Assembly (NCBI GenBank): GCA_949318235.1
Contig: OX439127.1
Span: 31,823,873 to 31,887,872, forward strand
Origin: Ecdyonurus torrentis
Lineage: Eukaryota; Arthropoda; Insecta; Ephemeroptera; Heptageniidae
Length of the DNA stretch: 64,000 bases
Direction of reading: 5' to 3'
Position 1 is the stretch's first letter, and each line of letters starts with the position of its first letter. Under the pieces are notes generated by a model. It had not been told where the DNA came from and searched no databases. It saw nothing but the letters and a program-made list of their open reading frames with translations. The translations under genes were made by a program, and so were the position numbers. Shown here piece by piece: positions 46,837 to 63,752 of the stretch.

Positions 46837-46869
<33 letters not shown>
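46837..46869. repeat. (TC)n microsatellite
   Basis: About 15 TC units with one T insertion near the end. Confidence 0.95.
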
Positions 46870-46958
46870 GTTTGTTTTTTTAAATTTTAGAACTTATTTG
46901 CGTGTTGCAGTCAAACTACCAATTCTGCGAATTCTATAAAGAGGTATATATTATATTA

Positions 46959-46983
46959 TCTCTCTCTCTCTCTCTCTCTCTCT
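46959..46983. repeat. (TC)n microsatellite
   Basis: About 12 TC units, about 90 bp from the preceding (TC)n. Confidence 0.95.
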
Positions 46984-47327
46984 GTTATACATACTGTATT
47001 GGTTAATTTAATCAGGAAAATGAATTGCAACAGATTGCGTGAGGTCATGAAAGCCTCCTCTTCTCATAAATGCCATAAACGATATTAATTTATATTTAGT
47101 TTATTGATATAGAAATAATATAATGAAATACTTTATTTGCAAAAAAAAAAAAATAATAATAATAACAATAAAAATATTATTACTTTTTTATGCACTTATA
47201 TTTTATATTATGAATTTTAATGATATTTGTACAGATAAAATTTATCACGAATCACACTAAATGATTGAAGATGCGTGAGACTTTTCTCACCTTTCATCCT
47301 GATATGACGTGGCTTATTTTACCACGT

Positions 47328-47331
<4 letters not shown>

Positions 47332-47393
<62 letters not shown>
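47332..47393. repeat. (GA)n microsatellite, ~62 bp
   Basis: About 30 uninterrupted GA units. Confidence 0.97.
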
Positions 47394-47394
<1 letters not shown>

Positions 47395-47504
47395 GAAGAC
47401 TTGCCTTTTGATGCAGATAAAAGGCGTAGGTGAAGGAATATAATAATAATAAACTCTAAGCTTCTTTTTGTGGAAAAAAATCTATAATAGATCAAGTTCT
47501 TCTG

Positions 47505-47505
<1 letters not shown>

Positions 47506-47540
<35 letters not shown>
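47506..47540. repeat. (TA)n microsatellite
   Basis: About 17 AT units. Confidence 0.92.
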
Positions 47541-47546
<6 letters not shown>

Positions 47547-47926
47547 AGTTTCTTTTGGTATGTATTGAAGAAGAAAAAAAAAGCATGCTTCATATCTTTA
47601 AAAAAAGCTTATAACGGGTAAAGATCAATTTTTCTTTCCAACAACTGTGGGAATAATTTTATGAACATTATCATATCAAAACATCATCTGTATTAAATTT
47701 ATATATATATTATATACATAGAAAGAATTATTAAAATCTTGTTGTATTTGATGCATTAAAAATCTTTCATACCATATTTATATATAAGATATTATTTTGT
47801 AATAGTATGTTTGTTTTTTTAGATAACTAAAGTATATGTATACAATTATTATAAATATAAAAATTGTGTATGGAACATTAAATAATTCTTTTTATTACTG
47901 TAAAATATTTTTCGATTACACATCAT

Positions 47927-47927
<1 letters not shown>

Positions 47928-47964
<37 letters not shown>
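47928..47964. repeat. Compound (TA)n(CA)n microsatellite
   Basis: (TA)n to about 47954, then about five CA units. Confidence 0.92.
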
Positions 47965-48587
47965 TATAAAATTTTATAGTTCAATAATAATAAATGTAAA
48001 AAAATGTATTATTAAACAACATCAGCATTTTCTATACAATATAAAGGTGGTAACAGGTTTGTTTTTATTTCATTGTCCCTAATGATATGCTGGTATACAG
48101 CTAATTGTTGTGTATGGTCCATTCGTGGGTTGATGTCGCTTAATATAAAAGCTATGCATGTTTCATTGTGAACGCTTCTCAAATTGATATCCCACGCAGT
48201 CGCTCTCTCTTCTCTCTATCCCACCTTCATTCTTGGAAGTGTAATTGATTTGTTTCGAAGCCTTCCGACTCACCCGTCATTGCTATTCATAGTATTCTCT
48301 AAGATATGCATACATATATAAAAAAACAAGAAAGAAAGAATAAAAGAGAAGAAACAAAATTGACAATGGTATTATTATTATTTTAATCAAGGTATATATA
48401 TTTCATAACTTTATATTTTTTTATTTTCCTCAGAAAGTAATTGACTGTAAATTACCTAAGAATTTTATATTTCACCATGTGTTTGCAATTTAGTTGAGAA
48501 TTAAATAGTATATTATTACAAATATATAACTAAGAGAAATTATAACTAAAAGCAAGGAAGTGGGGTTGATTCATATCAAAGTGTTCT

Positions 48588-48930
48588 TTAAAGGCATAGA
48601 CCACAAAACAACATGAGCTTTTTAATGAATAAACACGAAATGGGATCCTCAAAACTGATGACAATTTTTACCAGAATGTTAATGTATAGCCTTACGAGAG
48701 AGCGTGAAAATACTGTAAAGTATGCAATTTACGTGAAAATGCATGTTTATGACGTCAGAAACATGCAAAAATTAGTATGAAAATGTTGTGCGGGTTGCAT
48801 AAATCGAATATTCTGATCACTGCTACGGGGCTACTGTTGGGTTTTGAGACAAACTAAAGTTATTTATGTAAATCCCATCAAGTGTTTTGTGATATAAATG
48901 CTTATGCTTTTCTCTGGTCTATTCCTTTAA
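48588..48930. mobile_element. TTAA-flanked MITE, complete copy, ~343 bp
   Basis: The left end reads TTAAAGGCATAGACCA and the right end, reverse-complemented, reads TTAAAGGAATAGACCA: 15 of 16 bases match. TTAA at both outer edges fits a TTAA target duplication as made by piggyBac-type transposases, though the AGG start differs from the canonical CCC/CCY piggyBac terminus. A second, truncated copy at 59744-59892 confirms it is a dispersed family. An internal near-perfect 26-bp palindrome at 48741-48766 contains TGACGTCA. No ORF is present. Confidence 0.75.
48741..48766. repeat. 26-bp palindrome containing a CRE/ATF word
   Basis: GCATGTTT and AAACATGC flank a central TGACGTCA. The whole is palindromic except for one mismatched pair. 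It lies inside the TTAA-flanked MITE, about 10 bp beyond the point where the second copy loses homology. Confidence 0.7.
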
Positions 48931-50877
48931 AATCAATTAGATGCTGCTTCAAATTGATAAATTTCATAATAGTAAATATTTTCTTTTATCTATAATGAAT
49001 TACCTATGACATAATTATTAAAAAAAAATTATTTTGTGAACAAACATTACTAAGCATGCTAATACAAGTAGAATATAAGCATGTGATAAGATAAATAAAA
49101 AGATCATTTATCATGATATAATATTTATTATAACACAATACCTTTGTATGCAACTATTCATTATTATAACTTATAAAAATAAAGTAAGTAAAAATCATAT
49201 AAAATTATAATCTTCTTATTTATAATATAGTGTAGATTTAATTTTGATACATAATATATATATTTATAAAAAAAATATATTTTAAATTTATATAGGAACT
49301 AGTTTTCAATGAATAATGAAATATTAAAATATTATAATAAATATTGTAGATACGTTAAAAAAAGCGAATCTCACGATATTCTGCTGGAAAACGTGTATTC
49401 ACGTAGCACTCTTTGGAAAGTATATATACAGAAAGTTATAATATAATAAAAATATAAAGCTGTATGTATATATGTACACAGTACTTCATATTATGCTATT
49501 GTGTAGAGGATTTATTGCCATATATGAATTTAATACTGCTTTCTTGTTATTTTAGTGCTTCTACGTATACATATAAGTTGTATAATATAGCATTGATTAC
49601 TATTAGTAAAAATGCAATATACATTCTTTAACCCGCCACACCCAAACTACCTTGTAAAATCAATTAAAATTTCAATTTTCAGCATGGTAATTTCTTTAAT
49701 AATGATTTTTAAGTGAAAATTACTATATGTATAGGGATTTATTTGCATTTGATTCAGATGTAAAGAGAGATAAATATTGATTACTCCCGTACTTGTCAGG
49801 TATAGGCTCATGAAATTCAAAAGTTTATCTCTTATTATTTTTAATGTCATTTTAAAGTCAAAAGCTAAAACTATTTGTGATAAAAATTTCAGGATTCATC
49901 ACCACAGAATGAGAGTGAAAATAAGTATTAAAAAACATGGGGTCGTATGGGAGTAAAAGTTCAATACTTCCAATTCAAATTTTGCATGGTGACCCTCTAA
50001 CGTTTTACGTTATTTTATCTTAACGTATCACTTTAGTATGATTATATTCTTTATCATGGTATAACCGTGCAGAAAATCAGATTTTTCTGCAAGTACAGCA
50101 CTGTTAGTTACATCCCCTCAGTAACACATTTTTAAGTCGTAACATAGCTTTCAGTTATTGTATATAACATACAAATTTGAAAATTCGTTTGAATTACTTT
50201 CTTGGTAATGATGAGTTTTATTTTCAAGATTTTCAAAATTGGCAATTTAGTGAGTAAAATCTTCATTCTATATGAAGCTAAATTTCAGATTATGCAGAGC
50301 AACTGTGCTTGAAATTAATATTGTAATTCAAGACGAGAAGAAATTAACGTGAGCACACATGTATATATGAAATAAAATAAAAAAGCATCGTTCAGTATCT
50401 AAAATTATTTGTCATGTAGTTAAAAATGTATTGAAAATATTATACACCGTCATAAATATCATCAATAATAATAAAAATAATATATTGAATCCATTAATAA
50501 TAAAAACACTTTATTTTAAAAGAAATTTTTATTGTTATAAATTTTGTGGGACGCTTATTGGAATGTAAATAATGTATAAAATAATCCTTATATCAACAGA
50601 TTGAAAATTTATTAGAATGTAAATATGAAAGCTTTAGCCACACTTACAAACATTATTTCGTGCATAACCATGAAAAGAGATATGATAACTGTTATAGGGT
50701 GAAGGGATCGAGTAAAATAAATATTATACTTAAAAAAAAAAAAAAAAAGTACAATATCATATAATGCGGCAGGCAAGATACTTCCTCAAGCATTGAAGCG
50801 CGAAATACCCTCCTAGTTGGTGTTTGTGAAGATCCGAAATAAACATGAACATGCAACAAACTATCATAAGGAGCAGA

Positions 50878-50880
<3 letters not shown>
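48931..50880. other. AT-rich non-coding stretch
   Basis: No gene recognised. The minus-strand frame at 49647-49850 has no known motif. Confidence 0.55.

Positions 50881-50942
<62 letters not shown>
50881..50942. repeat. (GA)n microsatellite, ~62 bp
   Basis: About 30 uninterrupted GA units. Confidence 0.97.
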
Positions 50943-54271
<3,329 letters not shown>

Positions 54272-54301
54272 TTGTGTGTGTGTGTGTGTGTCTATTATAT
54301 A

Positions 54302-54376
<75 letters not shown>

Positions 54377-54398
54377 ATATATATATATATATATATAC
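54272..54398. repeat. Compound (GT)n(TA)n microsatellite
   Basis: (GT)n to about 54291, then (TA)n with TTTA and TTTTA interruptions to 54398. Confidence 0.95.
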
Positions 54399-54569
54399 GT
54401 AAGTCATTATAAAGAAATCATTGATAACATAAAGATTCGTGTTTAATAATAATAATAATAGAACGAAAAGAAAAAAAACTATTCACAACATATCAAATCG
54501 TTTAGCGGCTTTCTTGATTCGTTTTAATGTCATTAATTGGAGCAAGTATTTATAAAGTTGAGTGAGGAG
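54399..54569. other. AT-rich spacer
   Basis: A short (AAT)n tract near 54448-54460. No gene. Confidence 0.6.
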
Positions 54570-54860
54570 TCGGGATTGTAAGAAAAGAATTGAAGATGGC
54601 TCCTGACGTGGCAACAATATCGTTATTAATAAGCTCGAATAACAAGCCTGGAGGGCAAGGAGCGACTGACGGCAATACCATGTGAGAAAGCTTAACTAGT
54701 ACTCCTTTGTTCCAAGCAAAAAGCTGCATTGTCACAACACACAAAAACGTAATTGCTTCAGTAGCCTCGCTTCATCTCTCGTATGCCGTGCGGGGGATTT
54801 CCAAAAAAAAAAAAAAAAAAAAAAAATCAAACCTCCCACCCGCATACATACTTCAGATCA
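54570..54860. other. GC-richer island with YY1/Pho- and Sox-type words
   Basis: About 290 bp of high complexity. AAGATGGC (54593-54600) fits the YY1/Pho core and CCTTTGTTCC (54704-54713) fits the reverse of a Sox/TCF-type site. A 64-residue minus-strand frame (54550-54744) is unrecognised. An A-run interrupts the island at 54803-54826. Candidate regulatory element, unproven. Confidence 0.3.
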
Positions 54861-55424
54861 GATATACAAAAATATATTCACAATAACAATCTCTGGTAAA
54901 ATCTTTGCTGGATTTTGTGGAAAAATTATGCTTTAAACTCTTATCTATAATATAAAATCGTATTTTAAAGTTAAGTGCGATGATTTTTTCAATGACAACT
55001 TTGCACCATATTTATTATAAGTTTGACACATTCGTCGGAAAAGAGAAAAAATCACTCTTACGTAAAAAATGGATGATAATTTTTGTATATAAATATAAAA
55101 TTTATTAAAGAAATAAAAAGGGTGTTATATACTTTTTCCATCATATATTTATCATTTTCCGTAAATAACCAACAAATTCGTCTCATTAAAATTAGATTAA
55201 TTGTGCATCAGTGCTTTTAAATTTATTATAAATTATATATACATAATTCCTAGAAGCTGATTTCATTGACTTGGTAATGTTTGAAAATATTTTTCAAGTT
55301 ATTACAAGAAATTTTATAATACATATTAGTTATTTTTTTATTTTGCAATTTTGTAAGATATAATCTTCAAAGAGGGTCATTTTTTAAATTTAATTAATAA
55401 CATTTTTTTAAAGAGAATTCTCGC
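54861..55424. other. AT-rich non-coding stretch
   Basis: Nothing identifiable. Confidence 0.6.
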
Positions 55425-55760
55425 GCGTGCTATAGGGCTAAATTATGTATAATAATTGCCAGCCAAAGCAAATAAAGCAGCTTTTGCACGGAGGCCACCG
55501 TACACTTTTATATACCGGAAAGTGTTCATCCCACCTCCTCTATACTATAGTTTTTTTTTTTTTTTTTTATCATTATTTTATTCTTTACTTGCTGTAATTA
55601 AATCGTGCAGCGTGGCGTCATTTTTCATTGAAAAAACTTCTTCGCCTCAGGATGAAAACTTCCTTTCCGTCGCCGGTTTAACTCTCAATTGCTGCAGCGT
55701 GCTGCCTTGAAAACTTACATTGCACCCATTGTCAGACAGCGATATTAAACTGTAATTGTC
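55425..55760. other. GC-richer island, candidate CNE
   Basis: About 330 bp of mostly balanced sequence, broken by a T-run of about 19 near 55551-55569. The 84-residue plus frame (55456-55710) has no recognisable domain. AATAAAG and GTAATTAAA homeodomain-type words are present. Regulatory role is an inference. Confidence 0.3.
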
Positions 55761-56339
55761 AACAATGATACATTTTCCGGTAAAACAAAAAAAGAGAATA
55801 TGGAGAGGCAATTAAAATCTAAGACATTATCATATTACTACCTTTATTTATATTAAACACAATACAAAATTTAACATACCCTAAAATACAAATTTTCATA
55901 CCCTGTTTCTGTCTGATAAATAGCTTTTCATTTTATGCTATAATTGAATTAATAAAAATGTAACTTTTTTAGGGGTGATGGTTGAGATTTGTAATTAAGA
56001 ATAGAATGTCAACTTATTACCAATGAGACTGCATATTCCAATTTTATAAAGTTACAAATAAGCCTTTTGCATATGGACTTAAAAATTATAAAACTCTTAC
56101 AATCAAAATGAATTGTTTATATACTTAGGAGATAATCTCCTTTTATAATCAAAAGTCAATAAAAATATCCCACATTTATACATAGTAAGTTAATTTAGGT
56201 GTTATGGTATCAAGGTGATATTTTATAATTTAATAATTTTGCAAATTAAATTTTTTTAAATTATACTAGAAGCAAAATTAGAAATTTAATAAATATGAAA
56301 GAACAAGAGATTTATTGTTCATTAAGAGATTTAGATATG
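55761..56339. other. AT-rich non-coding stretch
   Basis: Nothing identifiable. Confidence 0.6.
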
Positions 56340-56640
56340 AATGATGTTGCAAATAGGAAGAGAGAGCTTCAAGCTCAGTAAAACGAAACGCGCGGGGTGG
56401 TTGCACTGAATTAGGCGCGTGCTAGCGAGGAGAACTCGCGAGCTGCTGCCACGGCGGGCGGATATCAGATGGCGGGGAGATAACAGACAAACGCAGCACC
56501 AACAACAACAGCAAAAGATAAGCAAGGTACTAGCAAAGTAAGACTCATCAGAGCGTAAGAAAAAAAAAGAAAAAAAAATTGAGATGGAAGAAGCTAAAAA
56601 AGAACTGTATACGTTAGATGTGGTGTGTGGCACACACCAA
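56340..56640 (+). promoter_or_regulatory. CpG-rich island, candidate promoter and 5' untranslated exon
   Basis: Seen: a GAGAGAG block (about 56359-56366), then a TCAGT initiator-type word (56375-56379), then CpG-rich sequence (CGCGCGGGG, GGCGCGTG, CTCGCGAG, CGGCGGGCGG), AGATGGCGGGG (56467-56477), and then a CAACAACAACAGCAAAAG tract of the kind common in insect 5' UTRs. GTAAG-type donor words follow near 56537. No downstream coding exon is visible in the window, so this is a weak inference from layout. The 100-residue minus-strand frame over the same region is Cys/Ser/Phe-rich and looks spurious. Confidence 0.25.
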
Positions 56641-56936
56641 CTCTATACCATAATATAAGTCAAAAATATGTTAGCGACTAATCGATTGTTGTAGTCTTAT
56701 ATATTAAAGCATTGTTTATAATCGATGTTTAAGTATCGATAGTTAATCCTAAGTGAAGTTAGTGTGAAGCGTAGAGTGATTACTGCTCGCGTCATGCTCC
56801 GCACACGCTAATTTTATTCTCAAACCACATGAACCTTACTGACCAAAACTGCACACCGGAACTTGGATTTATTAAAAATTATAATGTTTTAAAATTACAT
56901 TGTTCTCTGCTAGTTAAGAATAATAATGAAATAACC

Positions 56937-56938
<2 letters not shown>
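56641..56938. other. Non-coding spacer with a balanced patch
   Basis: A small GC-richer patch at 56750-56825. No gene recognised. Confidence 0.5.

Positions 56939-56985
<47 letters not shown>
56939..56985. repeat. (TA)n microsatellite with CA tail
   Basis: About 23 TA units followed by a short CACACTCACACA tract. Confidence 0.95.
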
Positions 56986-56989
<4 letters not shown>

Positions 56990-56997
56990 TCACACAT

Positions 56998-57713
56998 ATA
57001 AACACAAACAAACTTGCTTGCGGCGTCTGACGGCGTTTTTAATTATCCTGGTTTAGATTCAACTATACTGAAAAAAAGAATAATATAATACTAATTTTTA
57101 TCGAAAGAGATCATTTATTAAATTATTGCATTTTATTAAACTTGTAAATGTTGTGATCTACATTTTTGTAATAATTGGAGAAAAATTGCATAACTTTATT
57201 TAATTGCACAAATATTATTATTATTTACATTAAAAAGATGAGAAACTTGCTTCTTAATAATATAGTCTGCTCTTCCCTAAGAAAAAAAAATCAGTTTACA
57301 TATTTCATTAGTATTTATATTATAACAATGCTACAGATTTATAATATCAGTTGTTTACAAAAAAAATAAATAACTTTAATTTTTTAGAACCTCATTACTC
57401 TTGCAATTTTGAAACATCATTATCACCATTATTAAAACTCTCGATCGTCTGCACTGCAGGTGAACTTGAACTGCATGTGCACACATGCTGTGGAAAATTA
57501 TACTTATTATACAGAACAAAAGAGTACGTACTGTCAATATTTTAGAAAATAATGTAACTTATGGTGTATACAATATATAAAAAATATAATAATACACACA
57601 CACACATACTATACATATATACCACAAAACTGAAAAATAAATTGAAAGGATTGTTCAAAAAACCATCAATTATAATAGTTGAACATCACAGTTGCTATAT
57701 CACATATGCTCTA

Positions 57714-57715
<2 letters not shown>
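56998..57715. other. AT-rich non-coding stretch
   Basis: Nothing identifiable apart from a short (CA)n at about 57595-57606. Confidence 0.6.

Positions 57716-57745
<30 letters not shown>
57716..57745. repeat. (GA)n microsatellite
   Basis: About 15 GA units. It lies in the same long frame as the array at 57956-58052, making a 189-residue artefact ORF. Confidence 0.95.
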
Positions 57746-57747
<2 letters not shown>

Positions 57748-57952
57748 CAATTGCAAACAATATTGCACATAGCCTCAGTATACATACCAGATGCTGTATG
57801 GTCTATACAGATTTTTCAATATACAGGTCATTTTTTTTTCTTACTCATCATTCACCTGTCGTTTTTGCAAGACCAAAAAACATTCTAAGAAATATTGACA
57901 GACTGTCCATGCTGGGTCCATACATATACGCTAAAAGTAACAACGCTGACTT

Positions 57953-59333
<1,381 letters not shown>

Positions 59334-59417
<84 letters not shown>
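59334..59417. repeat. (GA)n microsatellite, ~84 bp
   Basis: About 42 uninterrupted GA units. Confidence 0.97.
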
Positions 59418-59420
<3 letters not shown>

Positions 59421-59743
59421 AAGAAGAAATGTTAAGTAGATGTGGCAAGACTTGTTAAGTAATGGCTTTGATAAACAATCTATATTAAGTCTTGTATAAT
59501 CAACGAATTAGGAGTTCTTTATTTGATAATTATAGAAACGATTTTTTTTTCTCTATTTGATTTTTTTAATTAGTTGTTTAGCTTTTTCTTTATGTATATA
59601 CGGAAGTTAGTTATAAAAATATTTCACATAACTATGGGACTAATTTTTAAAAAATTGAATTATCTAGAAATTAGTCCCCATTTGGGCATAAAAAATACAC
59701 ACGAAAAAAATAAAGTGATTAGAGAATTAACTATACTGTTAGC
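59418..59743. other. AT-rich spacer
   Basis: Nothing identifiable. Confidence 0.6.
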
Positions 59744-59892
59744 TTAAAGCCATAGACCACATAAAACAACATGTGCTTTTTAATGAATAAACACGAAATG
59801 GGATCCTCAAAACTGATGACAACTTTTACCAGAATGTTAATGTAGCCCCATGAGAGAGCGTGAAAACACTGTAAAGTATGCAATTTGCGTAA
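59744..59892. mobile_element. TTAA-flanked MITE, truncated second copy
   Basis: Starts TTAAAGCCATAGACCAC and follows the copy at 48588 in the same orientation for about 145 bp, with scattered substitutions and two short gaps (for example the shared AATGGGATCCTCAAAACTGA block). Homology ends after CAATTTGCGT, just before the position of the 26-bp palindrome in the complete copy. The right end is missing. Confidence 0.8.
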
Positions 59893-60479
59893 CCAGTTCA
59901 AAGAGGAAATATCATATTATATTTTTCTTATCATTTTTCATAACTTGAGATTAAATTGCAATAAAATGTTAATCTTTGTTTCTCCTATATATAGAACTTG
60001 AGAAAATGTAGATTTGAAATGAAATGATATATTATATACCCTATCATTTTGCCATGAAAGTATGTCAAAATGAAATTTATTATTTTATATTGTTCTCTCA
60101 ATAGAAAAAATAAAATAAATTAATGTAATGATTATAGAGTATTTCACATTTATGTAAACACCTATCATTTAAGTTAATAAATTTATTTATACTTTAAAAG
60201 TAATTTCTATAAACAAAAATCAAAATGTATCAAAAATTTTAAAGTAATGTGAAATATTATAATATATATTTTATTTAGTACGTATATTATATAATTATTT
60301 ATTTAACGTGGGAAAACCTTGAGAATATTTAATAAAAAGCAGATGAAATTTTCATGGGAAATATAATTTTAAATCAAAGTTATAAGTCATACTTTATTCA
60401 AAAAAACAACATTCTGATTCAACAATATCATATTATGTTACAAAAAAATAAAAATATAATTGTTAAAATTAAAAGTGGT
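59893..60479. other. AT-rich non-coding stretch
   Basis: Nothing identifiable. Confidence 0.6.
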
Positions 60480-60670
60480 TAGAGTAAAGAAGGAGGAGTC
60501 GAGGGGGAGGTGAAAAATGAAAGATTTGATGCAGGACAGGAAGTGGTCAGATCTGGACCGCGGGTGTCCTCCAGGTGAGTACCAGTTGTTGCGGACTCTT
60601 AGCAATATAAAGAGCAATGACCGGCCTTGAGAGAGCTATTGATACCCTAGGCCGGCCAGGCCACACACAC
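60480..60670 (+). other. GC-rich island with a 37-codon ORF, donor-like site and hairpin
   Basis: Seen: an ATG at 60517 preceded in frame by TGA opens a 37-codon frame ending at TGA 60628-60630, of complex composition (starts MKDLMQDRKWSDL). A perfect CAG|GTGAGT donor-like site lies inside it at 60575-60580. A GC stem CCGGCCT (60621-60627) / AGGCCGG (60649-60655) follows. An ETS-type ACAGGAAGTG word occurs near 60535. It could be a short coding or untranslated first exon, a micropeptide or a regulatory element. I recognise no homologue. Confidence 0.3.
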
Positions 60671-60784
60671 ATTCAAATGTGCTTCAACTTTTGCCATACT
60701 TACAAAATAAAAATAATAATAATTATATTTTTTTATTTACGTTTATGTCAAAATTTATTACTAAAAACATTTATTATTATTTAA

Positions 60785-60786
<2 letters not shown>

Positions 60787-60883
<97 letters not shown>
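60787..60883. repeat. Compound (TC)n(AC)n microsatellite
   Basis: (TC)n to 60861, then (CA)n to 60883. Confidence 0.97.
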
Positions 60884-61976
<1,093 letters not shown>

Positions 61977-62119
61977 TTGTGTGTGTGCTTGATAATTGCT
62001 TTAAGTTTATGCTTATAATAAATATTTTACTGCGTAAAATGTATGATTTTCGAGAAATAAAAACATAACGTTTGTTTCATGATACTATTATTATACAAAA
62101 TGTAAGTTTACTTATATTT

Positions 62120-62121
<2 letters not shown>

Positions 62122-62187
<66 letters not shown>
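62122..62187. repeat. (TA)n microsatellite, ~66 bp
   Basis: Uninterrupted alternating AT. Confidence 0.97.
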
Positions 62188-62190
<3 letters not shown>

Positions 62191-62864
62191 TGGCTCATTT
62201 GCATACGTGTTACAAATATAGTACATTTAAATGATATTAATCAAAATAACACGTTATAATTGCACAATCAGTTGCTCTGTATAAAAGCAGTAGTATAAAT
62301 ATATTGTCACACATATTATATACGTATAGTATGCAACACATAAAATGACGTAATGTGTCACGCATTGCAATCAAAGCTGTGAAAGTTAAACCTCATGAAA
62401 TGATACCATCTCATGCTACAATTGATAAACTTTCACGCTACATTATATTTATTTCAATTTTGAAAAATAAATTATTATGTTTATATTATATACAAATATG
62501 AGGTGTTCAGTAAAAGAATAAAATTAGTAGTGCCAAGTAATAACATTCTCCTTGGAATGAATCAAAATTTTGTCGCTATCTATTATTGGAATATAAAGTT
62601 TGGTTTTCCGTATTCATGATATTTTTTTCTCTTTAATAATGTAATTATCTTTTATATGTGACGAATCTAATTTATTTCTTGGTATAAGTAAACTGTAAAA
62701 TATGGTTATGATGAGTGTCGGCTATTGGTAAAAGACAAACACATGGTAAGGCACACGACTGTTTCATAAAAATAAGAAGAATTATGTATATAGGTAGCAA
62801 AAATAAGTTGTTTTTTTTTTTGTTTTTTTTTTTTTGCTTCACTTCAATCACAGTCCAAATATTA
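62188..62864. other. AT-rich non-coding stretch
   Basis: Ends with a T-rich tract (62811-62836) and a CTTCAATCACAG sequence that would serve as a splice acceptor. Nothing coding is recognised. Confidence 0.55.
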
Positions 62865-63110
62865 TATTATTGGTAGTGAGGTTGGCATAGCTTGGCGGGC
62901 GCTGCCCCAGGATTGATTACACACAAGGTGGGCCGCCAAAGGCGCCCGCACAGATCAACCTTGCTGGCCGAACCAGCCACCCGCCTTGCTCACCACTTTA
63001 CCCAAGAGTTCAAACAGAGAACACGTAGACAGGTAGGGAAACATTTGGCAAAACTAGAAAATGATTACAAAGCTACTGGCCCGACAGATCATGTAGAGCG
63101 GTACAACCCT
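62865..63110 (+). other. GC-rich island with nested stems and an unrecognised open frame
   Basis: The frame open from 62880 to 63188 has balanced, hydrophilic, basic composition through about 63105 (contains FTQEFKQRTRRQVGKHL) and then becomes AT-driven. It has no ATG near its 5' end, which would suit an internal exon. A poly-T tract and CACAG acceptor-like site precede it, and a CAG|GTAGGG donor-like site lies at about 63032. The start of the island folds into perfect stems: TTGGCGG (62892-62898) with CCGCCAA (62933-62939), or GCGGGCGC (62895-62902) with GCGCCCGC (62942-62949). It could be an exon, a structured RNA or a CNE. No homologue recognised. Confidence 0.3.
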
Positions 63111-63687
63111 TTTATATTATATTTTTCAAGAGTTTTTTATTATTATTTTTTTATTTTTATGGAGTGCCGTTGTGTAAATATGGGCTAACTAACTTATGTG
63201 TACACAGATGGAAATTTAAATAAATATTTACTTAAGTCCAAACTGCTTAGCATTGTTTTATTTTTATGTCTACATTATATTGTGATTGTTCATAATAATT
63301 CATCTTTTAATTGATTTTCTTTATACATATGAAGACAAAAAAAAAACTAGTTATCTATCACTATATTTTACTTTTAATTTTTTATTTAATACCACCCTCT
63401 TTGAGACGCGCTTGTCTTCAAAGTTATTACGTAATTGATTCAACAGTTAGAGAGATAATTGCTATGTGTACACTGATGATTAACAAATAACCAATTTTCT
63501 ACAAGTTTAATTATATCATCTTGCACGCCCCAAGCTATATAAAAATTCTTATACAGAATATTACAAGCTAGTTTCTTATTACCATAGCAAGTTACAGAAC
63601 TGAAACACTGATATAATTAAACCTCTTAAATAGTTTGAAAATTTATTTTGTAATAATAATTAAAAAAATTTACTTGTATATTCGCTT
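63111..63687. other. AT-rich non-coding stretch
   Basis: Nothing identifiable. Confidence 0.6.
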
Positions 63688-63694
63688 CCCCCCC

Positions 63695-63749
<55 letters not shown>
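63688..63749. repeat. Poly-C run followed by (TC)n microsatellite
   Basis: C11 at 63688-63698, the only long C/G homopolymer in the window, followed after TG by about 24 TC units. Confidence 0.95.

Positions 63750-63752
<3 letters not shown>

Larger units (their letters stand above)
47394..48587. other. Non-coding stretch
   Basis: AT-rich with two TA arrays. A small C/T-rich balanced patch is at 48185-48300. No gene seen. Confidence 0.55.

Noticed and set aside
56331..56633. 100-residue minus-strand frame with a Cys/Trp cluster
   Set aside because: The Cys cluster is the reverse complement of a CAACAACAACAG tract and the Phe/Ser part comes from an A-rich tract, so it is more likely a by-product of a CpG-rich island.
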